From an uncultured Acidobacteriia bacterium (GTDB lineage: Bacteria > Acidobacteriota > Terriglobia > Bryobacterales > Bryobacteraceae), in the NCBI GenBank assembly GCA_903900705.1, contig CAIUOG010000012.1:1-58809 (forward strand): 58,809 bases of DNA, read 5' to 3'. A model generated the notes under the pieces. That model made no database searches. It saw only the letters and a list, made by a program, of their open reading frames with translations, and was not told where the DNA came from. This document shows, piece after piece, positions 17,420 through 25,211 of the stretch. A program made the translations under genes and the position numbers. Within the stretch, counting starts at the first letter, position 1, and every line of letters begins with the position of its first letter.

Positions 17420-17836
17420 CTAGTCGAGGTTCTCGGGCGTGAGCTCAATGTTGCTCTCGCCGGCCCGTTTCTTTTCCCAGTACTTTTTCAGCCAGGCTTC
17501 CCAGCTCTTGCCCGCCGCCGTATCCCGCCCGGTAAACGCCAGCCCGGCGATCTCGGAATAGGGTACTGAAATCTTCCGCGGTTCCTTGCTGGGGAAAAGC
17601 CGGATCACGGAATCCGCCAGGGACGTACCCACGCGGCGGTCAAAGATATAGCCTTCCACCGTGGAGCCGTCTTTCAGGTTGATGGTGACATCGCCGCGAT
17701 AGTCGAAGGCTTTTTCGAGGCCCTCCCGGAGTTCCCCTTCGGACTCCGCCTTCCAGACCTGCCCCTGCAGGTAGTGATGCTCAAACCCCGGGACTACTTC
17801 GAGTTCATCGATTTTCTGCAAGTTCGGGTTCTGCAA
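17420..17836 (-). CDS. Small protein of unknown function overlapping hpnH
   Basis: 138 aa, unrecognised. It has no signal peptide or membrane segment. A beta-rich core with NLKDGSTVEGYIFDRRVG (about residues 54-71) and KISVPYSEIAGLAF (about 88-101) looks like an Sm/SH3-like barrel, followed by a charged amphipathic helix (SWEAWLKKYWEKKRAG). The gene overlaps the end of hpnH by 32 bases in another frame, so it is translated from the same message. A link to hopanoid synthesis or to membranes is inferred only from this overlap. Confidence 0.75.
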   Translation of the reverse strand: MQNPNLQKIDELEVVPGFEHHYLQGQVWKAESEGELREGLEKAFDYRGDVTINLKDGSTVEGYIFDRRVGTSLADSVIRLFPSKEPRKISVPYSEIAGLAFTGRDTAAGKSWEAWLKKYWEKKRAGESNIELTPENLD

Positions 17837-18950
17837 GCTCAGCCGCCTCGTGTTTGATTGTCAACTGGACCAGTCCCGCCGGCGCGTGCACCGGCTTCAC
17901 CGGTTCATCCAGCAGCTTCAGTGCTTCCGGGTCTTTGTAGAGCGGCGAGAACGTCGCCTTCACCGCGCCCAGAAAGCCCTTCCAGGTATTGAAAATGTCA
18001 TGGACCGAAGTTGCCTCATAGCCGCTGTGAACCATACAGTTCGCGCATTTCGGGTTGCCGGACTCGGTACCGTAATTCTGCCACGCCGTCGTCTCCATCA
18101 GTTCCCGGAACGTATCGGCATAGCCATCCTGGAGCAGATAGCAGGGCTTCTGCCAGCCGAAGACGTTGTAGGTCGGCATGCCCCAGGGCGTGCACGCATA
18201 ATGCCGATGGCCCATCAGGAATTCGAGGAAAAGCGGAGACATGTTGAACTGCCAACTCGGTTTCCGGTTTGAGAGCATGGCACGGAACAGTTTGCGGGTG
18301 CGGGCGCGCCCCAGAAAGTGCTGTTGATCCGGCGCTTTATCGTAGGAATAACCAGGCGAAAGCATCATGCCTTCCACGCCCAGTTCCATCATTTCGTCGA
18401 AGAAACTGCGAACGCTGTTGGGGTCCGTGCCGTCGAACAGCGTGGTATTGGTGGTCACGCGGAAGCCGCGTTTGACCGCTTCTTTGATGCCTTCGATCGC
18501 GAGGTCATAACCACCCTCTTTGCAGACCGAGAAATCGTGATGTTCCTTCTGCCCGTCCACGTGCACCGAAAAACTCAGGTACTTGCTCGGTTTGAACAGA
18601 TGCAGCTTTTCCCTGAGCAGCAGGGCGTTGGTGCAGAGATAGATGTACTTCTTCCGCGCCACCAGCCCTTCCACGATCTTATCGATCTCCGGATGCATCA
18701 GCGGTTCGCCACCGGGGATGGAAACCGTCGGCGCGCCGCACTCTTCCACCGCCTTAAAGCATTCCTCCGGCGAAAGGTTCATTTTGAGAACGTGGGCAGG
18801 ATACTGGATTTTGCCGCAACCAGCGCAGGCGAGGTTACAGCGGAACAACGGTTCCAGCATGAGTACGAGGGGATATTGCTTCCGGCCTGCCATGCGCTGC
18901 TTCAGCACATAAGTGGCTACCGTCCACATCTGCGATACAGGAACACCCAT
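17805..18950 (-). CDS. hpnH: Hopanoid radical SAM protein HpnH (adenosylhopane synthase)
   Basis: 381 aa. It joins the 5'-deoxyadenosyl group to diploptene, giving adenosylhopane, the first step of C35 hopanoid side-chain building. The radical SAM cluster motif CX3CX2C is at residues 38-45 (CNLACAGC). The GGEP-like SAM motif (SIPGGEPLMHP) lies near residue 76, and a C-terminal DUF3463-type region holds two more cysteines (NPKCANCMVHSG, near 308). Length and motifs fit HpnH well. The other hpn or squalene-hopene cyclase genes are not in this window. A 171-aa thioredoxin-like gene lies 16 bases upstream on the same strand. Confidence 0.95.
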   Translation of the reverse strand: MGVPVSQMWTVATYVLKQRMAGRKQYPLVLMLEPLFRCNLACAGCGKIQYPAHVLKMNLSPEECFKAVEECGAPTVSIPGGEPLMHPEIDKIVEGLVARKKYIYLCTNALLLREKLHLFKPSKYLSFSVHVDGQKEHHDFSVCKEGGYDLAIEGIKEAVKRGFRVTTNTTLFDGTDPNSVRSFFDEMMELGVEGMMLSPGYSYDKAPDQQHFLGRARTRKLFRAMLSNRKPSWQFNMSPLFLEFLMGHRHYACTPWGMPTYNVFGWQKPCYLLQDGYADTFRELMETTAWQNYGTESGNPKCANCMVHSGYEATSVHDIFNTWKGFLGAVKATFSPLYKDPEALKLLDEPVKPVHAPAGLVQLTIKHEAAELAEPELAENR

Positions 18951-18966
18951 TCCTGTATTGTCTCAC

Positions 18967-19482
18967 TCACTGCAGTTGTTTTCGCAACTCCGTCAGTGCG
19001 TCTTCACTCACCGGGCCGTGGAAGCGCCATTTGATGGAACCATCCGGCGCAAGCAGCAGCACATAGGCGTGCTCCGGCTGCTGGAAACCCGCAGCCTGCT
19101 TGAGCTCCGTCTCATGCTGGTAGAGCAGCAGAAAGTGCTCCTGATCCTCTTTCGGAATGCCGCTTTTGATGCCGTGGGACGCCATACCGCGCACCAGTCG
19201 CGGGACGTCTTCCAACACGGCCATCGACCAGGTTTCGCAGATCGGCTTCGTCTTCTTCGCCCACTCCGCGGTCTGCTTGCTGGACGCCTGCGTGAAGCCC
19301 ACCAGCAGCACCACGCTGCGGCCCGCGGTGGCGGCGGGCAAGGTGATCTTCCTGCCAGTCAGACTCTCCGCCTCAAATCGCGGAAGCGGCGCCGCGGCTA
19401 GCGACACGCAAAGCAGCGACACGCAAAGCAGCGACACGCAAAGCAGCGACACGCAAAAACGTAGCAGAGCGAAATTCCTCAT
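18967..19482 (-). CDS. Exported thioredoxin-fold protein with repeated signal peptide
   Basis: 171 aa. The N-terminus is a signal peptide built from four copies of CVSLL (residues about 9-28), encoded by a 15-bp tandem repeat at 19401-19460. The mature part, starting around APLPRF, resembles a peroxiredoxin/ATP10-like thioredoxin fold: SVVLLVGFTQASSKQTAEW near residue 55 and [17 protein letters not shown] near 138. The usual CxxC is missing, so a thiol-redox role is unlikely. The cysteines of the signal repeat could create a lipobox, but no strong L-[AS]-[GA]-C is seen at the expected end. The ATG overlaps the SDR stop (ATGA), so the two are translationally coupled. Confidence 0.75.
   Translation of the reverse strand: MRNFALLRFCVSLLCVSLLCVSLLCVSLAAAPLPRFEAESLTGRKITLPAATAGRSVVLLVGFTQASSKQTAEWAKKTKPICETWSMAVLEDVPRLVRGMASHGIKSGIPKEDQEHFLLLYQHETELKQAAGFQQPEHAYVLLLAPDGSIKWRFHGPVSEDALTELRKQLQ
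19401..19460. repeat. 15-bp tandem repeat, four copies, in a signal peptide
   Basis: Units of GCGACACGCAAAGCA begin at 19401, 19416, 19431 and 19446; the first three are identical and the last ends AAAAC instead of AAGCA. On the minus strand each unit encodes CVSLL of the signal peptide. A 15-bp unit keeps the reading frame, so gain or loss of copies would change only signal-peptide length. Confidence 0.97.
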
Positions 19483-20255
19483 GAATGCCCAATATAGTCC
19501 ATGCGTCCGCCATCCACCGTCAGCACCTGCGCGGTGATGAATCCAGCTTCCGGCGCGGAGAGGAAAGCGACTGCGTTTGCTATATCTTCCGGCGTCCCCG
19601 TGCGCCCTGCCATGCACAGTTCGCGCATCCGGCCCACCGTCTGCTCATATTCTTCCGGTGTCCGTCCCTCTTTCACCATGTCCGTGAGAATGAAGCCCGG
19701 CGCAACCGCGTTCACCGTGATGCCGGATGGCCCCAATTCCATCGCAAAACGCCGCGTCAACACGGACACGGCCGCTTTGGTCGCGGCGTAAAAGGCGTTG
19801 CCTGGCAGCGCCGTGCCGTGTCCCGCAATGGAACTGAGGTTGACGATGCGTCCATAGCCGTTCGGCTTCATGGCTCGGGCGGCAAAGCGCGTCATGTGGA
19901 TCAGCCCGTCCACATTGGTCCGTCGCATTCGCTCCATGCCTTCGATATCGAACGTTTCAAGCGTGGCGCGCCATGCGACACCGGCGTTGTTCACCAGAAT
20001 GGTCAAGGGGCCCAGTTCCTGCTCCACCGTCGCGATCATGGACTCCGCCTGCGCGGCGTCTCCCACGTCTGCGCGATGGGGAAATGCGACACCACCCCGC
20101 GATAGCATCTCGTCCACCAGCGAATCGGCCTCGCCGGACCGGTTGACGTAGTTCACACAAACAGCCGCGCCCGCTGCCGCGAGCCGTAGCGCGATTGCCC
20201 GGCCCAGCCCTCGGGAGGCGCCGGTAACCAGAGCAACTTGCCCTTTCAGATCCAT
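19479..20255 (-). CDS. Short-chain dehydrogenase/reductase (FabG-like)
   Basis: 258 aa. A classical NAD(P)-dependent SDR: TGASRGLGRA at about residues 10-19 binds the cofactor, NNAG lies near 87, the catalytic Ser is in NLSSIAG near 138 and YAATK near 153 supplies Tyr and Lys. The C-terminal DGGRMDY is a usual substrate-side ending. It resembles 3-oxoacyl-ACP reductases and related sugar or polyol dehydrogenases; substrate unknown. The frame is open 21 codons further upstream, but the ATG at 20255 gives the standard MDLKGQVALVTG start. The stop overlaps the next gene by four bases. Confidence 0.92.
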   Translation of the reverse strand: MDLKGQVALVTGASRGLGRAIALRLAAAGAAVCVNYVNRSGEADSLVDEMLSRGGVAFPHRADVGDAAQAESMIATVEQELGPLTILVNNAGVAWRATLETFDIEGMERMRRTNVDGLIHMTRFAARAMKPNGYGRIVNLSSIAGHGTALPGNAFYAATKAAVSVLTRRFAMELGPSGITVNAVAPGFILTDMVKEGRTPEEYEQTVGRMRELCMAGRTGTPEDIANAVAFLSAPEAGFITAQVLTVDGGRMDYIGHS

Positions 20256-20351
20256 AAAAAGAAGAGCTTTGATTTTAGCGCCCGGCTTTTTGTCACACCC
20301 TCCTGTAACAATGCCCATTCATGTAATACTTCCCAAAGGAGGAGTTCCACC

Positions 20352-21311
20352 ATGAAAACAATGCCCCTGATGGCCCTGACCCTGTTGAGCGCCGCCAGCG
20401 TACACGCCGATTTCAGCTACACCCAGACCCGCAGGACCACCGGAGGCAGCATGGCCGGCATGATGGGGAATAACGGTTCCTCCACGACCAGGGTTTTGCT
20501 CAAAGGCCAGAAGATGAAAGTGGATTCCGGCGCTGTCTCAACCATCGTCGATCTCGACGCGCAGACCGTCACCACCATCGACACAGCGCGAAAGACCTAC
20601 AACGTGAAGAGCCTCTCCGACCCTGTTGCCGCCGCCGGGGAACTCAATGCAACCATCGACGTGAAAGAAACGGGCCAGAAGAGGAACATCAACGGTTTCA
20701 ATTCGAGTGAACTCGTCATGACCATGGAGATGGATGCGCCCGTGCGTGAGGCGGGGAAAATGCACATGGAAATGGATATGTGGTTGTCCCCCGACGTTCC
20801 CGGCGCGAAAGACCTGCGCGACTTCTATCAGAAGAACGGCGCGAAGTTCCCGTGGCGCGCACTGGCGGGTCAGGGCAATCCGCAAATGGCGTCGGCCATG
20901 GCGGAACTGCAAAAGAAGATGGCCTCGATGAATGGCGTACCGGTTCAGCAGATCATCCGGCTGAAGGTGCCGGCGAGCAGCCTGCCGCCTTCCATGACCG
21001 GGGCCGCCCCGGCTGGTCCGAATGCCGCCCAGATGCAGCAGATGCAGGCCGGGATGGATAAGGCCCGCGCCACTCTCGAAGCCATGGCCGCGCAGGGCGG
21101 ACCGGCTGCCGAGATCGCCAAACAGCAACTCGCCCGTATGGGCGGCGGTGGCGGCATGGCCGCCGGAATGCCGGGAATGCCTGGCATGGCCCCGCGCGGT
21201 GGCGCGGCCAGTGGCAATATGCTCGAAATGACGCTCGATTCCGGCGACTTCTCGAACGCCACCATTCCGGACTCCGCCTTCGCCATCCCCGACGGATTCC
21301 AGAAAAATTGA
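20352..21311 (+). CDS. Secreted Met/Gly-rich protein (DUF4412-like)
   Basis: 319 aa. A clear signal peptide (residues 1-19, ending VHA) and a strong AAAGGAGG ribosome-binding site fix the ATG at 20352. The N-terminal half is beta-rich, with SYTQTRRTTGG and KGQKMKVDSG patterns resembling DUF4412, a family of exported lipid- or polymer-binding folds. From about residue 215 the protein is Met/Ala/Gln-rich (AAQMQQMQAGMD), then has a low-complexity GGGGGMAAGMPGMPGMAPRGG-type linker before a short structured tail (FSNATIPDSAFAIPDGF). Metal binding by methionines is possible but not shown. The YkgJ-type gene starts inside its stop codon. Confidence 0.85.
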   Translation: MKTMPLMALTLLSAASVHADFSYTQTRRTTGGSMAGMMGNNGSSTTRVLLKGQKMKVDSGAVSTIVDLDAQTVTTIDTARKTYNVKSLSDPVAAAGELNATIDVKETGQKRNINGFNSSELVMTMEMDAPVREAGKMHMEMDMWLSPDVPGAKDLRDFYQKNGAKFPWRALAGQGNPQMASAMAELQKKMASMNGVPVQQIIRLKVPASSLPPSMTGAAPAGPNAAQMQQMQAGMDKARATLEAMAAQGGPAAEIAKQQLARMGGGGGMAAGMPGMPGMAPRGGAASGNMLEMTLDSGDFSNATIPDSAFAIPDGFQKN

Positions 21312-21709
21312 GGTTCGAATGCCAGCCGGGCTGCACGAAATGCTGCGAGCAGCAGGGTTTCGTTTATCTCACGGAAGCCGATATCGTCCGGCTGGCGGAC
21401 CACCTCAACCTGACCACCCCGGACTTCGAAGCCCGCTACGTCTTCCGGACGAAGAACCAGCGCCGGCTGCGTGTTCCGCGGCATGCCAACTGCGAGTTCC
21501 TCGAAAGCGGTGGCTGCCGCGTGCACCTGGCCAAGCCGACCCAGTGCCGCACGTTCCCTTACTGGCCGGAACTTCTCGACAGCCGCCAGGCCTGGCACAA
21601 AGCCGGGAAAGGGTGTCCCGGCATCGGCAAAGGTGAGCTCATCCAGATCGAACTCGCCAATCGCGCGGCGGAAGAAATGCGGACAGCGCACCCGTTCCTG
21701 TACCGCTGA
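21308..21709 (+). CDS. YkgJ family cysteine-cluster protein
   Basis: 133 aa. The pattern CQPGCTKCC (residues 5-13), followed by CEFLESGGCRVHLAKPTQCR and a final GCPGIGKG, is the conserved eight-cysteine arrangement of the YkgJ/CxxCxxCC family, which probably binds a metal or Fe-S centre. The function is unknown; members occur beside exported proteins. The start is a TTG overlapping the preceding stop codon (TTGA), which gives translational coupling. It converges with the LRR gene with no base between the stop codons. Confidence 0.88.
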   Translation: MRFECQPGCTKCCEQQGFVYLTEADIVRLADHLNLTTPDFEARYVFRTKNQRRLRVPRHANCEFLESGGCRVHLAKPTQCRTFPYWPELLDSRQAWHKAGKGCPGIGKGELIQIELANRAAEEMRTAHPFLYR

Positions 21710-23278
21710 TTAGGCGCCCGCGTCCCACACGTCGCTCGGAAGCCGGACCTCGGGACGCGCCTGCCGGAACGGGTCCAGCGCTTCTTTTGGCACCTTCGTC
21801 TCGTCCACATCCAGATAACGCAGCGACTCCATGTTCCGGATCTTTTCGAGCCCCGCCGTCGTAACGCCCGTCTCCCACAAAACGAGTTCGCGCAGGGCCG
21901 GCAGCGTGGAGAGCGTGTCCAGGATCGCGTCCGTGATGCCGGTCCCTCCCAGATTCAGAACTTCCAGGTACTGCAGATGCCGCAGGTGTTGCGCCGCCGC
22001 GTCCGTAACGCCCGTCAGCCCCAGGTTCAGGTTCCGTAACCCCGGAATATGGTCTATGATCTTCAGATCATCGTCCGAAACGGCCGTTCCATAGAGACTG
22101 AGTTCCCGCAGCGCAGTCATGTTCCGAATGGCCTTCAGGCCGGGCCCGGTGACCTGCGTGAAGCTGATGTCCAGACGCTGCATCCAGACGCAATCCTCCA
22201 GATGCAGCAGACCCGCATCATCAAACTGTGTTTCTTCCAGAATCAACACGCGCAGTTCGTGCAGGGAAGGGAAGCGGTCAAACACCCGCCCGGTTACTTC
22301 GGTGCGTCCCAGCTGAATCACTTCGAGGCTGGGGAAATGAGCCAGGGGCTGCACCTGTTCGTCCGTCAGATTCACAAAGTCCGGCCACTCGTCGATAAAG
22401 CCCTGCAGGTCTTCGGGATCCAGTTCCAGCAGGGGAGTCAGATCACTGCACTCCCCGTTCACCCGGAGCAGGATTGCTTTGCCGAAAGGCGCCTGTACGG
22501 TACCCTGCGCCTGGCCGAGAACCGTGATTTTCGCGTCGATATTGCGCTCCGCACGAACTGAGATTTCGCCCATGGTTCCGCCGTGCGGAAAACGCAGCAG
22601 CCGTGAAGATGACACCTGCGCCAGATCAGCCAGAGCGCGTTCCACCAGGGTGCCTTCCCCGGCCGGCCGCGGCAGCATGGCGGCGCCTTTCTGCTGCGTC
22701 TCCATGGTCTTTCGTTGCAGGTGCAATGCCAACTCGGTCAACAGGTCGCGTTTCTGCCGGTTGGCGTATTCCGCCCGCTCCCGCAATTCGTTGATCGGCG
22801 TTACCGCCAGCGCAGCCAGTTCCCGCGCCGCGTCGCCATTCTCGTCCCGGTCGAGCGCCCCGGCGAGCAACTCCATACGGCGCAGATCTTCTTCCGAATA
22901 CGCGAGATTGACCTCCGTCATGAGTTGCTCGCGCAACACGCGGCGGGCATGGTCGGAAGCAAGATCGGGATGAAAGTAGCGGGCCAGTTCCCGGTGCAAT
23001 CGCTTGAGCTTCTCCGAATCGCCCGTCGGCCGGGTCATGGCGCGGGCACATTCTTCCGCCGAAGCCCTGGCCGTCTCACGCGCCCGGATGGATTCCCGAT
23101 GCGCCGCGGCGACAAACCGCGCCCGGAGGCGGCACGCCTGCGCGCGAGCCTCATCCAGTTCCACATAACGGGGTCCGGCGATCTGATAAAACCGCCGCTC
23201 AAATTTATGAAGGAAAGCTCGCAGAAGTGCGAGTTCCAACTGTCCGACAGAAGAGTCCACTTCGGGCGAGGATACCAA
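21710..23278 (-). CDS. J-domain-like and leucine-rich-repeat protein
   Basis: About 522 aa, unusual in architecture. Residues about 1-90 are helical and charged. Around residues 88-140 LKRLHRELARYFHPDLA, followed by LMTEVNLAYSEEDLRRME, matches helices II to IV of a DnaJ J-domain with the HPD triad at about 103-105; helix I is not obvious. A Met/Gln-rich linker and a central beta region follow. From about residue 330 there are six to seven ribonuclease-inhibitor-type repeats such as LRNLNLGLTGVTDAAAQHL. No signal or membrane segment is seen. The start is uncertain: TTG at 23278 follows the upstream stop, while a GTG lies at 23260; the longer open frame overlaps the small gene and is discounted. 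Unknown function; third gene of a three-gene unit. Confidence 0.75.
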   Translation of the reverse strand: MVSSPEVDSSVGQLELALLRAFLHKFERRFYQIAGPRYVELDEARAQACRLRARFVAAAHRESIRARETARASAEECARAMTRPTGDSEKLKRLHRELARYFHPDLASDHARRVLREQLMTEVNLAYSEEDLRRMELLAGALDRDENGDAARELAALAVTPINELRERAEYANRQKRDLLTELALHLQRKTMETQQKGAAMLPRPAGEGTLVERALADLAQVSSSRLLRFPHGGTMGEISVRAERNIDAKITVLGQAQGTVQAPFGKAILLRVNGECSDLTPLLELDPEDLQGFIDEWPDFVNLTDEQVQPLAHFPSLEVIQLGRTEVTGRVFDRFPSLHELRVLILEETQFDDAGLLHLEDCVWMQRLDISFTQVTGPGLKAIRNMTALRELSLYGTAVSDDDLKIIDHIPGLRNLNLGLTGVTDAAAQHLRHLQYLEVLNLGGTGITDAILDTLSTLPALRELVLWETGVTTAGLEKIRNMESLRYLDVDETKVPKEALDPFRQARPEVRLPSDVWDAGA

Positions 23279-23307
23279 ACCTGCCCGCGCGCTCCGGAGC
23301 GGAAGCC

Positions 23308-23574
23308 CTATGGGCGGTCCACCGGAGGACCGCCGACGCGTTCCGCCGCATCTTTCAGGGCCTGCAACTTCTTGGTCACCACGTTCAGCTGCGATTCCGA
23401 AAGACTCGCCGCGGGCAGCAGCGCCCGCACCCGGACAATGATTCTGCGAACATCCTCGCACGCATCCACCGCCGCCACCGGAGACCCCACCTGCCGGAGC
23501 TGGCGCGCCTTTTCCACCGCGGCGAACCCGGCGTCTATCTGGGTGCGAATCTGTTCAACGGGCGAACTCTCCAT
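23308..23574 (-). CDS. Small helical protein of unknown function
   Basis: 88 aa. All-helical by eye, with no signal, metal-binding motif or membrane segment. The sequence MESSPVEQIRTQIDAGFAAVEKARQ and the later VRRIIVRVRALLPAASL suggests two or three amphipathic helices, possibly a coiled-coil partner. It starts 11 bases after the 228-aa gene and precedes the LRR gene by about 30 bases, so the three probably form one unit. The frame is open for 50 codons further upstream, but that part overlaps the previous gene in another frame. A chaperone-adaptor role with the J-like protein is only a guess from order. Confidence 0.7.
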   Translation of the reverse strand: MESSPVEQIRTQIDAGFAAVEKARQLRQVGSPVAAVDACEDVRRIIVRVRALLPAASLSESQLNVVTKKLQALKDAAERVGGPPVDRP

Positions 23575-23585
23575 GCGAGCGCTCC

Positions 23586-24272
23586 TCAGGCCTCCGCCGT
23601 TGCGGCTTTCCTGCGAGGTGCTTTCCGATCCGCTTTCGCGGGTCGCAGCGCGATGAAGGAGAGGCAGTCTTCCTCGGTAATCGTACAGGAGGATGCCTCG
23701 CGGGAGGCGAGAATCGCCGCACACATGGAGGGCGCGTCCTGAAACGAAATGCCATGCGACAGCAGCAACTGAACGTGCACCGAAATCTTATAAACCGGCG
23801 TGGAGGGGTTGGCGGGAAGCCTGCCGAATTTGAACATCCGAACGCCTTTGGCATCGTCGAATCCCATGTAGCGGATGGGGGCGACGGCATCGGGTTTGGG
23901 ATTGCGGGCGGCGCGGGCCTCCACAAGCGCAAGCCACCGCGGGTCCGTATGAATCAGACGCTGTGCGCGGTCGACCGGGTCCTGCCAGTGCTCCAGGAAG
24001 TATTGGGCGGAACACTTTCCCAGAACGTCGCCCCGATGTTCGGCCACCACTGCCAGGAGGACCGCGGTCTCTTCCGGCGTGAGCGCCTTGTAGCGATTGG
24101 TTCCCGAAGCGACAGCGACGGAAATGCGATCAAAACTCTGGTCGACCTGTCTGCGGATCTGGAACGCCCACGCAACCTGGCTGGAATCGCCGGTCAGGGC
24201 TGGAAGGGGAAGCTCCGAAGCATCGTTTGGCAATTCATCTCCCGCGGGAATCGATCGATCCCGCAATGACAT
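23586..24272 (-). CDS. Protein of unknown function, first gene of the LRR cassette
   Basis: 228 aa. Unrecognised and without a signal peptide. The middle has EHWQDPVDRAQRLIHTDPRW and IRYMGFDDAKGVRMFKFGRL patterns, and the C-terminus is lysine/arginine-rich (KADRKAPRRKAATAEA). A strongly conserved-looking Trp/Phe content and a mixed alpha/beta pattern suggest a globular cytoplasmic domain. It is followed by the 88-aa helical gene 11 bases later and then by the J-like/LRR gene. Together these look like a functional unit, with the J-like protein as the most likely assembly factor; the whole assignment is inference. Confidence 0.7.
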   Translation of the reverse strand: MSLRDRSIPAGDELPNDASELPLPALTGDSSQVAWAFQIRRQVDQSFDRISVAVASGTNRYKALTPEETAVLLAVVAEHRGDVLGKCSAQYFLEHWQDPVDRAQRLIHTDPRWLALVEARAARNPKPDAVAPIRYMGFDDAKGVRMFKFGRLPANPSTPVYKISVHVQLLLSHGISFQDAPSMCAAILASREASSCTITEEDCLSFIALRPAKADRKAPRRKAATAEA

Positions 24273-24280
24273 CGGACGCG

Positions 24281-24310
24281 AAAAGCGCGCCGTACAGAAG
24301 TGCGGCGCGC
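24281..24310 (-). terminator. Intrinsic terminator after the KR-rich peptide gene
   Basis: GCGCGCCG (24285-24292) and CGGCGCGC (24303-24310) form a perfect 8-bp inverted repeat. On the minus strand it is followed by TTTT, so it should end the transcript of the 86-aa gene at 24325-24585. It lies just upstream of the 228-aa gene, which therefore has its own promoter. Confidence 0.7.
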
Positions 24311-24324
24311 CGTTAATTGCTGAA

Positions 24325-24585
24325 TTATGTAACGATTACTTTCTTCGGAGGCAACAGATCTTCGTTGGGATCGAGTGAGGTGAGAGCCATCAGGCGCTCT
24401 TCTTCCGCTACGCGAGCACGTTCCGCGAGAATCTCCAGTGCTTCTGCCGCAATCGCATCCTCATCCGGCAGCGGTTGACTGGTAACCTTGCGTTCCTCGC
24501 GACGGGAACCCTTCTCCTGTTGCTTCTCTTTGCGCTTTTGCTCTTTTTGACGTTTATTGAACGTCGGCCGTCCACGACCAGACAT
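24325..24585 (-). CDS. Small KR-rich protein of unknown function
   Basis: 86 aa. The N-terminal 35 residues are strongly basic (FNKRQKEQKRKEKQQEKGSR), an RNA- or ribosome-binding appearance, while the C-terminal half is acidic and helical (EDAIAAEALEILAERARVAEEE). No signal or membrane segment. It follows the RRM protein on the same strand after about 100 bases that hold the G+C-rich hairpin at 24606-24633. An association with RNA metabolism is inferred from the basic tail and this neighbour. Confidence 0.75.
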   Translation of the reverse strand: MSGRGRPTFNKRQKEQKRKEKQQEKGSRREERKVTSQPLPDEDAIAAEALEILAERARVAEEERLMALTSLDPNEDLLPPKKVIVT

Positions 24586-24605
24586 CGCTCGCTCCTTAAG
24601 TGGCT

Positions 24606-24633
24606 GCGCCGCCGGCCGGGCTACAGGCGGCGC
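24606..24633. promoter_or_regulatory. G+C-rich hairpin between the RRM and KR-rich genes
   Basis: GCGCCGCC (24606-24613) pairs with GGCGGCGC (24626-24633) around a 12-base interior. On the minus strand no T-run follows. It may be a partial terminator, a processing site separating the two messages, or an element of the small gene's leader. Confidence 0.4.
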
Positions 24634-24684
24634 CCTCTAAAAATATAATTCTATCGGTTACTCCGGCGGGAAGATCCCGAACCG

Positions 24685-25020
24685 TTACCAGCGGGGTCCG
24701 CGGCTGCGATTTCCACCGGCGCCGCCACCACCACTGCGATTTCCACCAAATCCGCCACCGCCACGACCGCCTTCCGGCTTCGGACGGGCTTCGTTCACGT
24801 TCATGGTGCGACCGTTCAGATCGGCGCCATTCAGCTGTGAGATTGCCGTTTCCGCATCGCGCCGTTCGGTCATTTCGACAAAAGCGAATCCGCGCGGCTG
24901 GCCCGTTTCACGATCCGTTACGATGTTGACCCGCTCCACGTTGCCGTACTGCGAAAATGCTGCGAGCAGTTCATCCTGAGTTGTCTTAAAGCTCAGATTC
25001 CCCACAAAAAGATTGGTCAT
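24685..25020 (-). CDS. RRM RNA-binding protein with Gly-rich tail
   Basis: 111 aa. One RNA-recognition motif: RNP2 LFVGNLSF (residues 4-11) and RNP1 GFAFVEM (about 44-50), followed by a Gly/Arg/Asn-rich tail (GGGGFGGNRSGGGGAGG). These short bacterial RRM proteins resemble cyanobacterial Rbp cold-induced proteins and plant glycine-rich RNA-binding proteins, and act as RNA chaperones. AGGAAG precedes the ATG by seven bases. The 191-base gap 25021-25211 before it contains a small inverted repeat GAGC-ATTTTTA-GCTC and a TACACT -10-like box, so it may have a long 5' leader typical of cold-shock control; this is not proven. Confidence 0.92.
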   Translation of the reverse strand: MTNLFVGNLSFKTTQDELLAAFSQYGNVERVNIVTDRETGQPRGFAFVEMTERRDAETAISQLNGADLNGRTMNVNEARPKPEGGRGGGGFGGNRSGGGGAGGNRSRGPRW

Positions 25021-25211
25021 TGGTTTCTTCCTAATAAATTGTCTCTGTCAGACTGCTCTGAAACCATAACCAACAACGAATGGTAAGGAGGGAGGGCGGC
25101 CAGAAGGCACTGAAAATGGACTGATGCGGGCAAAGACATCCTTAGTGTAGCAGATTTTGGAGCTAAAAATGCTCAGGACAACTTCCCTCCGGAGCTGCGC
25201 AGAACCCCTGC

